This document shows positions 9,102-17,181 of a stretch of 64,000 nt of DNA, piece by piece. The notes under the pieces are model-generated. The model made no database searches and was not told the DNA's origin. It was given only the letters and a program-made list of their open reading frames with translations. Made by a program: the position numbers and the translations under genes. The DNA comes from Moritella yayanosii. Lineage in GTDB: Bacteria; Pseudomonadota; Gammaproteobacteria; Enterobacterales; Moritellaceae. Numbering within the stretch: the first letter of the stretch is position 1; the number at the start of each line of letters is the position of its first letter. The stretch covers positions 4,369,652-4,433,651 of the forward strand of contig NZ_LS483250.1 of assembly GCF_900465055.1 (NCBI RefSeq). Reading direction: 5' to 3'.

Positions 9102-9452
9102 TTATTTTGCAAAGAGCGCCGCATAAGTGTCGGCTTTAAAGCCTAAGGTAAGTTGACCGTCTACCTCAAGAATTGGACGTTTGATCATCGCTGGCTGTTC
9201 AATTAACAATTCGATAGCAGTGGCTGCTGTTAGCCCTGCTTTTTGTTCATCGGTTAATTTGCGGTAAGTGGTGCCACGTTTATTCAGCACTTGTTCCCAA
9301 CCCAGTGTTTCACACCAAGCGATCAGCTGTGCTTTATCTAAACCGTTAACGCGGTGATCGTGAAATGTGAATTCCAGTTCGTTTGCTTCTAACCATTTTT
9401 TGGCTTTTTTAATGGTGTCGCAATTTTTAATGCCGTACATCACAGTCGTCAT
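9102..9452 (-). CDS. ArsC/Spx-family protein, YffB-like
   Basis: A 116-residue thioredoxin-fold protein of the ArsC/Spx superfamily. It begins MTTVMYGIKNCDTIKKAKKW with the single conserved Cys at position 11 (NCDTI), and carries KRGTTYRKL near 59 and the cis-proline region IKRPILEVDG near 90. Family members are arsenate reductase-like, but the YffB subgroup has no settled function and may act as a glutathione-dependent thiol reductase. It lies directly upstream of dapE in the same direction with a 112-base gap, a widely conserved pairing, so cotranscription is likely. Confidence 0.85.
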   Translation of the reverse strand: MTTVMYGIKNCDTIKKAKKWLEANELEFTFHDHRVNGLDKAQLIAWCETLGWEQVLNKRGTTYRKLTDEQKAGLTAATAIELLIEQPAMIKRPILEVDGQLTLGFKADTYAALFAK

Positions 9453-9502
9453 TTCAATTCCTATTTTCTTTGGCTTTTTCTGTAAACGTTATATCGCCAG
9501 TA

Positions 9503-9673
9503 TATACCCAAGTTACTTCAAGATGCTATATCAGAGACGAGCAGGGATATCAGAATAAGGCGCAATATGCAGATAATGGTTATTCCATATTCAAATATTG
9601 CAACGCTGTGCTGTTATTCCTGCTTGCCTACTTTCGGTGTGCTGATTGAGCATCTTGAAGTGGTTTGGGTATA
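9503..9673. repeat. 171-bp palindromic MITE-like intergenic repeat
   Basis: The ends are inverted copies: TATACCCAAGTTACTTCAAGATGC at the left (shown here in two parts: TATACCCAAGTTAC and TTCAAGATGC) and GCATCTTGAAGT followed by TTTGGGTATA at the right. The interior has no gene. Elements with such ends are scattered through Vibrio, Photobacterium and related genomes as non-coding mobile repeats. It lies between the divergent YffB-like and HAD genes and forms most of that 365-bp gap. A 16-base copy of one end recurs at 33891. Confidence 0.75.
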
Positions 9674-9817
9674 AATAACGGGAGAATAATTGGTAGCCTT
9701 AGTGCTAATTTTCAGAAATTGTTATTTGACCGTACAGGTTTGGTTTATAGTGTGTGTATCTTGTTCAGGCTATTAGCGTTTTAGGTTAATGGCTGACGCT
9801 GTTGGAGTAACGACGAA

Positions 9818-10681
9818 GTGAAAATGATTTCCGGTCTTAAAGACATTATTAACGAGTTTGATACCTTTATTTTGGATCAATGGGGCGTACTGCATAATGG
9901 CGGTGATGCGTTTCCAAAAGCAATTGAGACCTTAGCGTTTTTAAAACAGCATGGCAAAAAAGTGGTGATCTTATCGAACAGTGGTAATACCCACCATTTC
10001 TCTTATCAGCGTTTAACCGATTCGGGTATCAGTCGTGATCTGTATATCGATGTACTGACATCGGGCGACCATATGCGCCACAATTTTAACCAGGGGAAAT
10101 TTGCTCATTTGGGGTCTCACGCGTTGGTATTTGGCTGGGGCGATGGGATTAACGGTACTGTGCTAGAAGACTGCGGTTTAACCAGTGTTGGTATAGAAGA
10201 CGCCTCATTTATCATGTGTTACGGCGTTGAGCGTGGCACTGTGGCTGAATACCAAGCTGACCTGGATATTGCCTATGCGCGTGGACTGGAAATGGTGGTA
10301 AGTAATCCCGATCTTGTGGCAATGAGTCCTGACGGCGGGTTAAAACTTTGCCCCGGTTCTATCGCTAATGCGTATGCTGAAATGGGTGGCAAGGTGCATT
10401 GGCACGGTAAACCACAAGCTGAAGTGTATGACATGTGTCGTACCTTGTTGGGCGGTTGGGAGCATGCGATTGCGGTCGGCGATAGTTTAGAGCATGACAT
10501 CCGCGGCGCGAATATAGCAGGTATTGCTAGTTTGTTTTTAACCACGGGTATACATGCTGACGAACTTAACGAAAAAGTGGCGAATAAAGACGATGTGATT
10601 GCCGCGTCTGTGGTGGCTGATTTAAGCCGTGAGTTTGACGTGCTGCCAAGTCATTATATTGATTGGTTTAAAGTCGATTAA
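9818..10681 (+). CDS. HAD-superfamily class IIA hydrolase
   Basis: A 287-residue HAD hydrolase of the class IIA subgroup with TIGR01459-like features. Motif I is DQWGVLHNG near 21 with the nucleophilic Asp (the family shows DxWGV), motif II is ILSNSGN near 51, the class II cap spans about 80-200, GKP occurs near 198, and motif III/IV is AVGDSLEHDIRGA near 221. Substrates in this subgroup are small phosphate esters and are not assigned. The start is ambiguous: GTG 9818 lies 10 bases after GGAG, while ATG 9824 is 16 bases away. It is a single gene next to the palindromic repeat. Confidence 0.8.
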   Translation: MKMISGLKDIINEFDTFILDQWGVLHNGGDAFPKAIETLAFLKQHGKKVVILSNSGNTHHFSYQRLTDSGISRDLYIDVLTSGDHMRHNFNQGKFAHLGSHALVFGWGDGINGTVLEDCGLTSVGIEDASFIMCYGVERGTVAEYQADLDIAYARGLEMVVSNPDLVAMSPDGGLKLCPGSIANAYAEMGGKVHWHGKPQAEVYDMCRTLLGGWEHAIAVGDSLEHDIRGANIAGIASLFLTTGIHADELNEKVANKDDVIAASVVADLSREFDVLPSHYIDWFKVD

Positions 10682-10721
10682 TTGTTGTTTATGGTTTGTA
10701 CATTCCAGTTTCTGTAGGTAA

Positions 10722-10753
10722 CCTTTTATTATTATTAATATAATAATAAAAGG
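10722..10753. repeat. AT-rich perfect inverted repeat before the gltS remnant
   Basis: Arms CCTTTTATTATTA (10722-10734) and TAATAATAAAAGG (10741-10753), 13 bp each with a six-base loop. The right arm contains part of the ribosome binding site of the following start codon, so it could mask translation, or it may be the terminator of the HAD gene. Confidence 0.5.
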
Positions 10754-10761
10754 GAAAACGA

Positions 10762-11118
10762 ATGGAACTGGATATAAGACAAACTGTGATTGTGGCGATT
10801 TTGGTGTTGTTTGTAGGTAAATACCTGACACGAAAAGTCGCTTTTTTACAAGAGTATCATATCCCCGAGCCTGTTTCAGGCGGTCTGATCGCCTCTATTC
10901 TATTTGCCATTCTCTACGGTGCCTTTGACATCGAACTGCAGTTTTCTTTAGCGGTTCGCGATACTTTACTCATTGTGTTCTTTACTATTATTGGCCTGTC
11001 GTCACGATTTGCAACCTTGCTGAAAGGTCGCGTTGTCAGTAAACGTGATGGGAGCTGCACCTTGTTCTGTGTTGTAAACATAGCCGGATGCAAAGGCATA
11101 CGCAGCATGTTGTTATAA
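10762..11118 (+). pseudogene. gltS: truncated sodium/glutamate symporter gene
   Basis: The first about 90 residues match the N-terminus of GltS, the sodium-coupled glutamate importer: MELDIRQTVIVAILVLFVGK, then FLQEYHIPEPVSGGLIASIL, then RDTLLIVFFTIIGLSSRFATLLKG. GltS is about 400 residues; here the match stops at residue 90 and an unrelated 28-residue tail (KRDGSCTLFCVVNIAGCKGI) leads to a stop. The tail DNA reads on the minus strand as AYAFASGYVYNTEQGAAPIT, which looks like protein-coding sequence from another unrecognised gene joined at the break. About three quarters of the transporter is missing, so function is lost. Confidence 0.8.
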
Positions 11119-11178
11119 GCCACAGGTAACTCGGTATGATTGATTAGCTAACGGTGGCTTAATGTGATGTTTAGATTG

Positions 11179-13731
11179 TTAAGTTGAAGTATTGTGCTGC
11201 AAGGCGTTGTTCGCACTATTGCCGATATCCCATTCTGCTAATGGTTTCGGGCGAGAATAATAAAAACCTTGCGCGTAGCGACAGCCTAACTGTTTTAAGT
11301 GGGCCGCTTGTTCGGCGGTTTCGACACCTTCTGCTACGATATCAGCGTTAAACTTAGCCGTCATGGTGATAATCGCGGCTACGATAGCGGCATGGTTTTC
11401 ACTGTCGAGCATCTGACTGACAAAGGAACGATCAATCTTTAACGCGTCGAACTGTAATTGCGTCAGGTAGGCAAGTGAAGAATAACCGGTACCAAAATCA
11501 TCGATCGCAATGTGTATGCCTAAATCACGCAGTTCGCCAAGCAGTTGGTTAGTCAGTAAGGGTTGGCTGACTAGGCGTGACTCGGTAATTTCAAGTGTCA
11601 GATTAGCGGCAGGCAATTGAGTGATAGCCAGAATTTCTTTTACCCTCGAGATATAACCAGGGTGCAGTAATTCACGTACTGACATATTAACGTGCAGTAA
11701 GAAGTTTGTTGGCCAGCGACCACTGTCTATTTGCAGCTTAGTATCTGTACAGGCTTGTAATAGGATTTGCTTACCAATATCAACAATCATTCCGGTGTCT
11801 TCTGCCACCGGGATAAAGTCGAGCGGTGAAACTAAACCTCGAGTAGGACTGTGCCAGCGTACTAAGGCTTCGGCCCCTGCGATGGTGTCGTTGGTTAAAT
11901 CAATGATAGGCTGATAATAAACGGCAAATTCATGATTGCTGATCGCTCGTTGTAAATCTGCGGTTAAACGGGTCTTCTCTTTCGAGGCGGTGATCATGTA
12001 ATCTTGATGGTGACAGCACCGTACTTGCTCTTGTTTAACCGAATAGGTTAATGCCAAACTTGAATTTCGTAACCATGCATCCATGTCTATATCGTCAAAC
12101 TGACCACTCATGATCCCAGCATTTGCGCCGACTAATACTTCCGTGTCATTGATGATAAAGGGACGATTGAAATCGGTTAATAAGGTTTCTGCAAAGGCAT
12201 GACTGTCATCAAGGCTTGTAAACGTCGGTGAGAATACCGCAAAACTATCTTTATCAATACGACTGATGCTGACATTATCTGCGACGCTTTGCTGTAAACG
12301 GGACGCGATAGCAACCAGTAATTGATCACTCTTGTGTTGGCCTAAACTGTTATTGGTATTACGAAATGAGCGTAATCCTAATAATACCAACACGCCCTGA
12401 GTTTGAGAGTGTGGGTGATTTAATTGCTCAACAAAACCATCACGAGTTAATAAACCGGTGAGACTGTCGAATAATAGCTGTTGTCGTAATGTGGTAAACG
12501 AATTTTCTAACCGCGATGACATAGATTTAAATGCTGAAATAAGCTGAGTTGTTTCATGTAGCTTGATGTATTCTTTAATCGTTACATCCCAGTTATCATG
12601 ATCAAGTTGTTGTGATATTTCGGCAATGTCCATGATTGGTTGGGTGATAATACGCAGTAAATATAAGCCCATCAGCAAACCAAAGAATGCGAGTGTTAGT
12701 GCGGCTATTAGACCTAAACGTTGTTGACCCGCTAGTCCATCTAATAATACATCTTCTGGTAAAGTAACGATAATAAACCATTGTAAGTTATTGTTGTTGT
12801 AAGTGGTAATACGACTGAAATAACGAATACCATTATGGTTAAATTCAAACGACGCTGGCGCATGTTTATTTTGTAATTGAGCATTGGCAATATACAGACC
12901 ATTGGCGGCAATAAGCGCATTGTTACTTTCTGTTGCCTGGATACGGTTATTATCATTATCTGTTAATGCTGCTTTGAGTGAGTTAGCAACAAGTTTACTT
13001 TGATTATCAGTGATGTAAGTAATGCCTTTAAAGTGGCGGTTGTTAGGTTCTATAAAATCAGATAAATGGCGAAGATTGATATCCGTTGCCACGATGCCAA
13101 GTAATTCATCGTTATTGATGACTGGCGCGATACTGGAAATGGTAAAAGTATTTTTTTCATCGACATTACTGTATATCTTTGCCCATCCTGCAGTTTTTGT
13201 TTTTGCAAACGGGGCGTACCATGGTCGAATGGTTGGATCATAATTACGAATGTTGTGATCGACAATATCATTACTGCTTGCCCCATGATAAAACTCTAAC
13301 TCATGGTTAGTACGCTTATCTTGTAACATTAACGAAACATCTTGGTTTTTATGTTTCCGGAACCCGACATAATCTTTAGCTTCGCTGCCAAACGCGATGG
13401 TACTTATTTGTTTTTGTTGATAGTAGATATCGCTGATAGCTGAGTGTAGGTAATCTTCTATTTCGGTTAGATCGGAGGCTTGGTAAAGTTGATTACGCTG
13501 AATGTTGTCAGCGATCGCAAGCGTTGTGCTAAAAGGCTGTTCTAAAAAAAGATCGAGATTAACTTTAATATTTTCCGAGTAGGAGTTTAGCAATTTAGCA
13601 CTAATCTTTGACTGCATTCTTTCGTAACTGTTATTTTGAACCAACGTTATGATGGTGACAGTAAGCAAAAGCAGCAATGTGAACGGTAACATTACCGCAC
13701 TACGAAGAGTGAGAAGTTTTGGTTTAATCAT
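11179..13731 (-). CDS. membrane c-di-GMP enzyme: dCache-HAMP-GGDEF(degenerate)-EAL
   Basis: An 850-residue signalling protein. It has a transmembrane segment near 12-32, a large periplasmic dCache sensor to about 325 (FGSEAKDYVGFR, DPTIRPWYAPF), a second membrane segment near 335-358, HAMP to about 412, GGDEF-like near 420-575 and EAL near 590-838. The GGDEF active site reads RIDKDSFAVF instead of GG(D/E)EF near 492, so diguanylate cyclase activity is unlikely. The EAL domain keeps EALVRW near 620, the DDFGTGYSSL loop and the EGVET motif, so it should hydrolyse c-di-GMP. The dCache fold suggests it senses a small metabolite, perhaps an amino acid. It is a single gene. Confidence 0.9.
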   Translation of the reverse strand: MIKPKLLTLRSAVMLPFTLLLLLTVTIITLVQNNSYERMQSKISAKLLNSYSENIKVNLDLFLEQPFSTTLAIADNIQRNQLYQASDLTEIEDYLHSAISDIYYQQKQISTIAFGSEAKDYVGFRKHKNQDVSLMLQDKRTNHELEFYHGASSNDIVDHNIRNYDPTIRPWYAPFAKTKTAGWAKIYSNVDEKNTFTISSIAPVINNDELLGIVATDINLRHLSDFIEPNNRHFKGITYITDNQSKLVANSLKAALTDNDNNRIQATESNNALIAANGLYIANAQLQNKHAPASFEFNHNGIRYFSRITTYNNNNLQWFIIVTLPEDVLLDGLAGQQRLGLIAALTLAFFGLLMGLYLLRIITQPIMDIAEISQQLDHDNWDVTIKEYIKLHETTQLISAFKSMSSRLENSFTTLRQQLLFDSLTGLLTRDGFVEQLNHPHSQTQGVLVLLGLRSFRNTNNSLGQHKSDQLLVAIASRLQQSVADNVSISRIDKDSFAVFSPTFTSLDDSHAFAETLLTDFNRPFIINDTEVLVGANAGIMSGQFDDIDMDAWLRNSSLALTYSVKQEQVRCCHHQDYMITASKEKTRLTADLQRAISNHEFAVYYQPIIDLTNDTIAGAEALVRWHSPTRGLVSPLDFIPVAEDTGMIVDIGKQILLQACTDTKLQIDSGRWPTNFLLHVNMSVRELLHPGYISRVKEILAITQLPAANLTLEITESRLVSQPLLTNQLLGELRDLGIHIAIDDFGTGYSSLAYLTQLQFDALKIDRSFVSQMLDSENHAAIVAAIITMTAKFNADIVAEGVETAEQAAHLKQLGCRYAQGFYYSRPKPLAEWDIGNSANNALQHNTST

Positions 13732-14003
13732 CGCGGTGTTGTTAGATCATTCTGCCGTTTATCATGAGGTCATAGTTACTCAATTTTCGATATTATGCAA
13801 AGATTCAAATTTATAATTTGAGATTCATCACAAAACATAGGATAAATATTTTTGATCTACAAAAATTGAATCATTTATTACCACCATACTAATAGTAGCA
13901 ATGAAATCTGATAAGACTCTTTATTTGTTGTGGTCGATGGACGCTAAATTTACACTAAATTAGCGTCTTAGGTGAGATGGTGATGGATGAATACCATGCT
14001 CGG

Positions 14004-14420
14004 CTAATAACGATTTCTCAGTGTCGGTATATCGGTATTATATTGCACAAACTCAACTTCGTAGCCATTGGGGTCGAGGAAGTAAATATTTTGACGGTAT
14101 TCATCGTCCATCCCGTCTTTGGCAATGCTAAAACCCGCTTCGGTTAAGCGCTGCATTACCCCAGTAATATCATCGGTGACATAGGCGAAATGAGCAAGGC
14201 CTACTTGGTGCCCAGCTAAGTCGCGGTTTTCACCCACCCCGTTATCGCCAAATGCGAGATATTGATAATCATCACCAAAATGGATCCAGTTTCTTGCTTT
14301 ACCTGACCATTCTCCTTTGTCACCACCTCGAATTGACCAATGCGGAAATGCGGCGCGGTAAAACGTTAATGTTTCTTCGATGTCGCGTACGATTAAATTT
14401 ACGTGCTCTAGGTGTATCAT
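14004..14420 (-). CDS. VOC-family (glyoxalase-like) protein
   Basis: A 138-residue vicinal oxygen chelate protein with two beta-alpha-beta-beta-beta modules: MIHLEHVNLIVRDIEETLTF at the start and VGLAHFAYVTDD near 73 to FLDPNGYEVEFVQY near 114. Probable metal ligands are His6, His77 and Glu122. VOC members include glyoxalases, dioxygenases and resistance proteins; the substrate here is not known. It is divergent from the SufR-like regulator at 14813, and the DNA between is packed with palindromes, so the regulator probably controls this gene. Confidence 0.8.
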   Translation of the reverse strand: MIHLEHVNLIVRDIEETLTFYRAAFPHWSIRGGDKGEWSGKARNWIHFGDDYQYLAFGDNGVGENRDLAGHQVGLAHFAYVTDDITGVMQRLTEAGFSIAKDGMDDEYRQNIYFLDPNGYEVEFVQYNTDIPTLRNRY

Positions 14421-14625
14421 AATAATGTCCCTCTATAATATGTTTGCTTACATTGCGTAACTGTATTTGTCTTGTTGAGAATAAGGTTGTTGCCATCCCA
14501 AAAGGGTAGTTGGTATTTACACAGTTCGATATGTTGAACGGTTTTAAATTGGTTTGCTGCATTGGCGATGTAAGTCGCTATTTTTGCACTTTCTGAACTG
14601 TGTCGTTGACGATAACTAACTGCAT

Positions 14626-14730
14626 ATTAAGTAAACCTTTTTGTTTATTAACGTTTTAATAAAGTAAACGCTTTACTTAAGTTTGTAAAGGTTGAAATTG
14701 AAATTAAGTAAATAAAAAAGTTTACTTAAT
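14626..14730. promoter_or_regulatory. palindrome cluster, candidate operator for the VOC/SufR-like pair
   Basis: Four related sites lie in 105 bp. ATTAAGTAAA stands alone at 14626-14635. TTTATTAA/TTAATAAA arms are at 14644-14663. AAGTAAA-CGC-TTTACTT is at 14662-14678. ATTAAGTAAA-8 bases-TTTACTTAAT is at 14703-14730. The shared half-site TTAAGTAAA points to one DNA-binding protein, most likely the divergent regulator. No gene is seen elsewhere in 14421-14812. Confidence 0.6.
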
Positions 14731-14812
14731 ATTTATATCGGTAATAATACTAAGTATGAAAGCATCTGAAGGCACGCCGAATGTGCCTGTAGTCAGGTAA
14801 AGCGGAGTCAAA

Positions 14813-15463
14813 ATGAAAGAAAAGACCAGTGAGAAAATTCTTAGCCTATTAAAGATTGAAGGAGCGTTAACCGCAAAAATATTGGCCAGTGAATTAGGGT
14901 TAACGACCATGGGCGTTCGCCAACATTTGCAGGCTTTAGAAGATGATGGTGATATTTGCTTTGAAGATAAAAAGGCTGTGCGAGGTCGCCCAACCCGCTA
15001 TTGGTCACTGACAACGCAGAGTAATAGCCATTTCTCAGATCGCCATGAAGAGCTGACCGTACAGCTTATTGATTCGGTAAAAGTTATTTTTGGTGATGAA
15101 GGACTTGAGCAACTTATTGCGCATCGCGAACAAGCGTCATTAGCGCTCTATAGTGGCAAGTTGGCGAGTAAGCCAGATTTACTGGGTAAACTGGAAGCGT
15201 TAGCTGAGTTGCGCAGTGAAGAAGGGTATATGGCGACGGTTGTTGATGACGGCGACACTGTTGAGAACAAAACGGTTTATTGGTTGATGGAAAACCATTG
15301 TCCTATCTGCGCTGCAGCTTCTAAATGTCTTAATTTTTGTCGTTCAGAATTGAATTTATTTCAAACGTTGTTAGCACCGTATGCAACGGTCGAGCGCGAA
15401 GAGCATATTGTCGAAGGGGCAAGGCGTTGTGCCTATAAAGTGACGGCGCTAGAGATAGAATAG
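14813..15463 (+). CDS. SufR-like iron-sulfur transcriptional regulator
   Basis: A 216-residue regulator with an N-terminal winged helix: EKILSLLKIEGALTAKILAS near 6-25, then TTMGVRQHLQALEDDGDI near 31-48, then VRGRPTRYW, the RGRP wing typical of this family. The C-terminal part has cysteines spaced as in SufR-type Fe-S sensors: NHCPICAAASKCLNFC and a last Cys in GARRCAYKV. SufR binds a cluster and represses Fe-S assembly genes. Here no suf genes are adjacent, only a VOC protein, so the regulon differs. GTCAAA before ATG 14813 is a poor ribosome binding site, but AAAGCGGAG lies just upstream. Oxidative or metal signals are plausible inputs. Confidence 0.8.
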   Translation: MKEKTSEKILSLLKIEGALTAKILASELGLTTMGVRQHLQALEDDGDICFEDKKAVRGRPTRYWSLTTQSNSHFSDRHEELTVQLIDSVKVIFGDEGLEQLIAHREQASLALYSGKLASKPDLLGKLEALAELRSEEGYMATVVDDGDTVENKTVYWLMENHCPICAAASKCLNFCRSELNLFQTLLAPYATVEREEHIVEGARRCAYKVTALEIE

Positions 15464-15483
15464 ATAAGTGATAGCATAAATGT

Positions 15484-15519
15484 CCACAGTCCACATTAAG
15501 CGATTAATGTGGACTGTGG
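15484..15519. terminator. strong bidirectional hairpin between convergent genes
   Basis: Perfect 16-bp arms CCACAGTCCACATTAA and TTAATGTGGACTGTGG around GCGA, extended by ATAAAT/ATTTAT outside. It lies between the convergent regulator and rsuA. It lacks a long T-run but is by far the longest perfect stem among the short hairpins noted here. Confidence 0.65.
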
Positions 15520-15568
15520 TATTTATAGCTTTTGGACAGTTGGTATAACTATCTGTTCGGCTAACAGA

Positions 15569-16258
15569 TTAGATACTTGCAGCTTCTTTGTCTGTTAAGT
15601 AACGCCATTCACCTAATTCTAGTGCTGGATCTAATACGATGTCACCGATCTGTTCGCGATGTAAACCAACTACGCTATTGCCTTGGCTTGCAAACATACG
15701 TTTAACTTGGTGATATTTGCCTTCTTGGATGGTAAGCAATACTTCTTGTTCGCTTAAGATCTCTAGTTTAGCAGGTAGGCAAGGTTTGTCTTCGCTACGC
15801 AGATGGATACCGGCTGCAAAATCTGCTACTGCTGTTGGTGCGATTGCTTCGGCAAGCTGTACACGGTAACGTTTGTTGCATGCACGCTTAGGTGATGTAA
15901 CGCGGTGTGACCATTTACCGTCATCGGTGATCAATACTAAACCTGTAGTATCAACATCAAGGCGACCAGCGATGTGTAATTCTTCACGCTTGTCTGCTTC
16001 GATTAGATTCATCACAGATGGGTGTTCTTCATCTACTGTTGAGCAAATTACATCTAATGGTTTATGCATCATGATATAACGCGGTGGGCGTTGGCTTAAT
16101 GATCTACCACCAAACCAAACATCCATGTCTGCTGTTACTTTATAGTCTGCTTTACGTACAACTTCGCCATCAATTTTCACGTTGCTGCGTGCAATCTCAC
16201 GCTTGGCAAGGGTACGGGTCAGGTTAGTACTTTGGCAAATAAACTTATCTAAACGCAT
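15569..16258 (-). CDS. rsuA: 16S rRNA pseudouridine 516 synthase
   Basis: RsuA isomerises uridine 516 of 16S rRNA to pseudouridine. The 229-residue protein has the N-terminal S4 RNA-binding domain (MRLDKFICQSTNLTRTLAKR, ARSNVKIDGEVV), the lead-in YIMMHKPLDVICS, and the catalytic motif GRLDVDTTGLVLITDDG with Asp101. The C-terminal EGKYHQVKRMFASQGN matches the family. Its length agrees with the E. coli enzyme (231). It is a single gene; a 37-bp inverted repeat lies 34 bases upstream of its start. Confidence 0.93.
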   Translation of the reverse strand: MRLDKFICQSTNLTRTLAKREIARSNVKIDGEVVRKADYKVTADMDVWFGGRSLSQRPPRYIMMHKPLDVICSTVDEEHPSVMNLIEADKREELHIAGRLDVDTTGLVLITDDGKWSHRVTSPKRACNKRYRVQLAEAIAPTAVADFAAGIHLRSEDKPCLPAKLEILSEQEVLLTIQEGKYHQVKRMFASQGNSVVGLHREQIGDIVLDPALELGEWRYLTDKEAASI

Positions 16259-16291
16259 TTATGTTCAACTTTTGTCATGGTGTTATTAGGA

Positions 16292-16328
16292 ATATATCCA
16301 AACGAGTCGGTAACCCGTTTGGATATAT
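16292..16328. repeat. inverted repeat upstream of rsuA
   Basis: Arms ATATATCCAAACG and CGTTTGGATATAT (13 bp perfect) with an 11-base loop, centred 52 bases before the rsuA ATG. It could be a leader hairpin or part of a small intergenic repeat. Confidence 0.5.
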
Positions 16329-16378
16329 GGGCTGATTATCTGCCTTTTTCGTTATAAGCGCAAAGTATACTGAACAAT

Positions 16379-16428
16379 AAATACCCCGTCAGACGTCGAT
16401 AACGTGTCTTGACGTAGTTTGGGTATAC
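16379..16428. repeat. short MITE-like or terminator repeat downstream of azoR
   Basis: Imperfect inverted ends AATACCCCGTCAGACG and CTTGACGTAGTTTGGGTATA, resembling the outer ends of the 9503-9673 element, with a 16-base centre. It lies 4 bases past the azoR stop, so it may act as a 3' hairpin. Confidence 0.4.
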
Positions 16429-16431
16429 TGA

Positions 16432-17031
16432 TTAAGCCGTGAGTAATTCGTTAATACGTGTATCTGCGTTGCTTAATACATCATCTGCCGAGTTCATTGC
16501 TACGCCTTCTGCAAAGATAAACTCGATTTCTGGTATACCGATAAACGTAAGTACTTGCTCTAACCACGGTGCTTGATTATCTGCAGGTGTGTTGGCATAC
16601 AGTCCACCGCGGGTTGCGATCACATAAGTTTTTGGCATTTTCAGTAACGGTTTTGGACCTTCTGCTGTGTAGGTAAAGGTTTTACCTGCACGAGCGATGT
16701 GGTCAATCCAAGCTTTCAAGGTTGACGGTACACCAAAATTATACATAGGCACGGCGATAATTAAGATATCACTGTTACTGACTTCGTCAATTAATTGGTC
16801 TGATACTGCCGCTGCCGCTTGTTGTTCTATTGTGCGCTCTGCTTCGGGTGTGTGGAATGCACTGAAAATGGCGTCGGTTAAGTGTGGTACTTGCGATATA
16901 TTGAGGTCGCGATAGGTGATTTGTTGCTGTTGAGCATTATCTACATCTAATTTTTCGATTAGTTTTTTGGCAATCTTTGATGATGTTGAATTGCTGCCTT
17001 GTAGGCTACTGTCTATATGTAATACTTTCAT
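16432..17031 (-). CDS. azoR: FMN-dependent NADH:quinone/azo reductase
   Basis: AzoR is a cytosolic flavodoxin-fold enzyme that reduces quinones and azo compounds with NADH. The 199-residue protein matches E. coli AzoR (201). It has the FMN phosphate loop MKVLHIDSSLQGSNSTSS, PMYNFGVPSTLKAWIDHIAR near 95-114, and RGGLYANTPADNQAPWLEQV near 139-158 with the later segment FIGIPEIEFIFAEG. It is divergent from the LysR gene at 17182, which probably regulates it, as is common for azoR-type genes. Confidence 0.92.
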   Translation of the reverse strand: MKVLHIDSSLQGSNSTSSKIAKKLIEKLDVDNAQQQQITYRDLNISQVPHLTDAIFSAFHTPEAERTIEQQAAAAVSDQLIDEVSNSDILIIAVPMYNFGVPSTLKAWIDHIARAGKTFTYTAEGPKPLLKMPKTYVIATRGGLYANTPADNQAPWLEQVLTFIGIPEIEFIFAEGVAMNSADDVLSNADTRINELLTA

Positions 17032-17181
17032 TTGTCGCTTCCTCGCTTTATGTTGTAGAGTAAGCTTACGGCAATTAAAAAATTAATTAACCGGGTAAAT
17101 CAAATCTATATCATCGAAATTTTAGATGAATTGAAACAGCTATTCTTAATTTTTAATTTTATATATGTGTTAAGGAGCATG

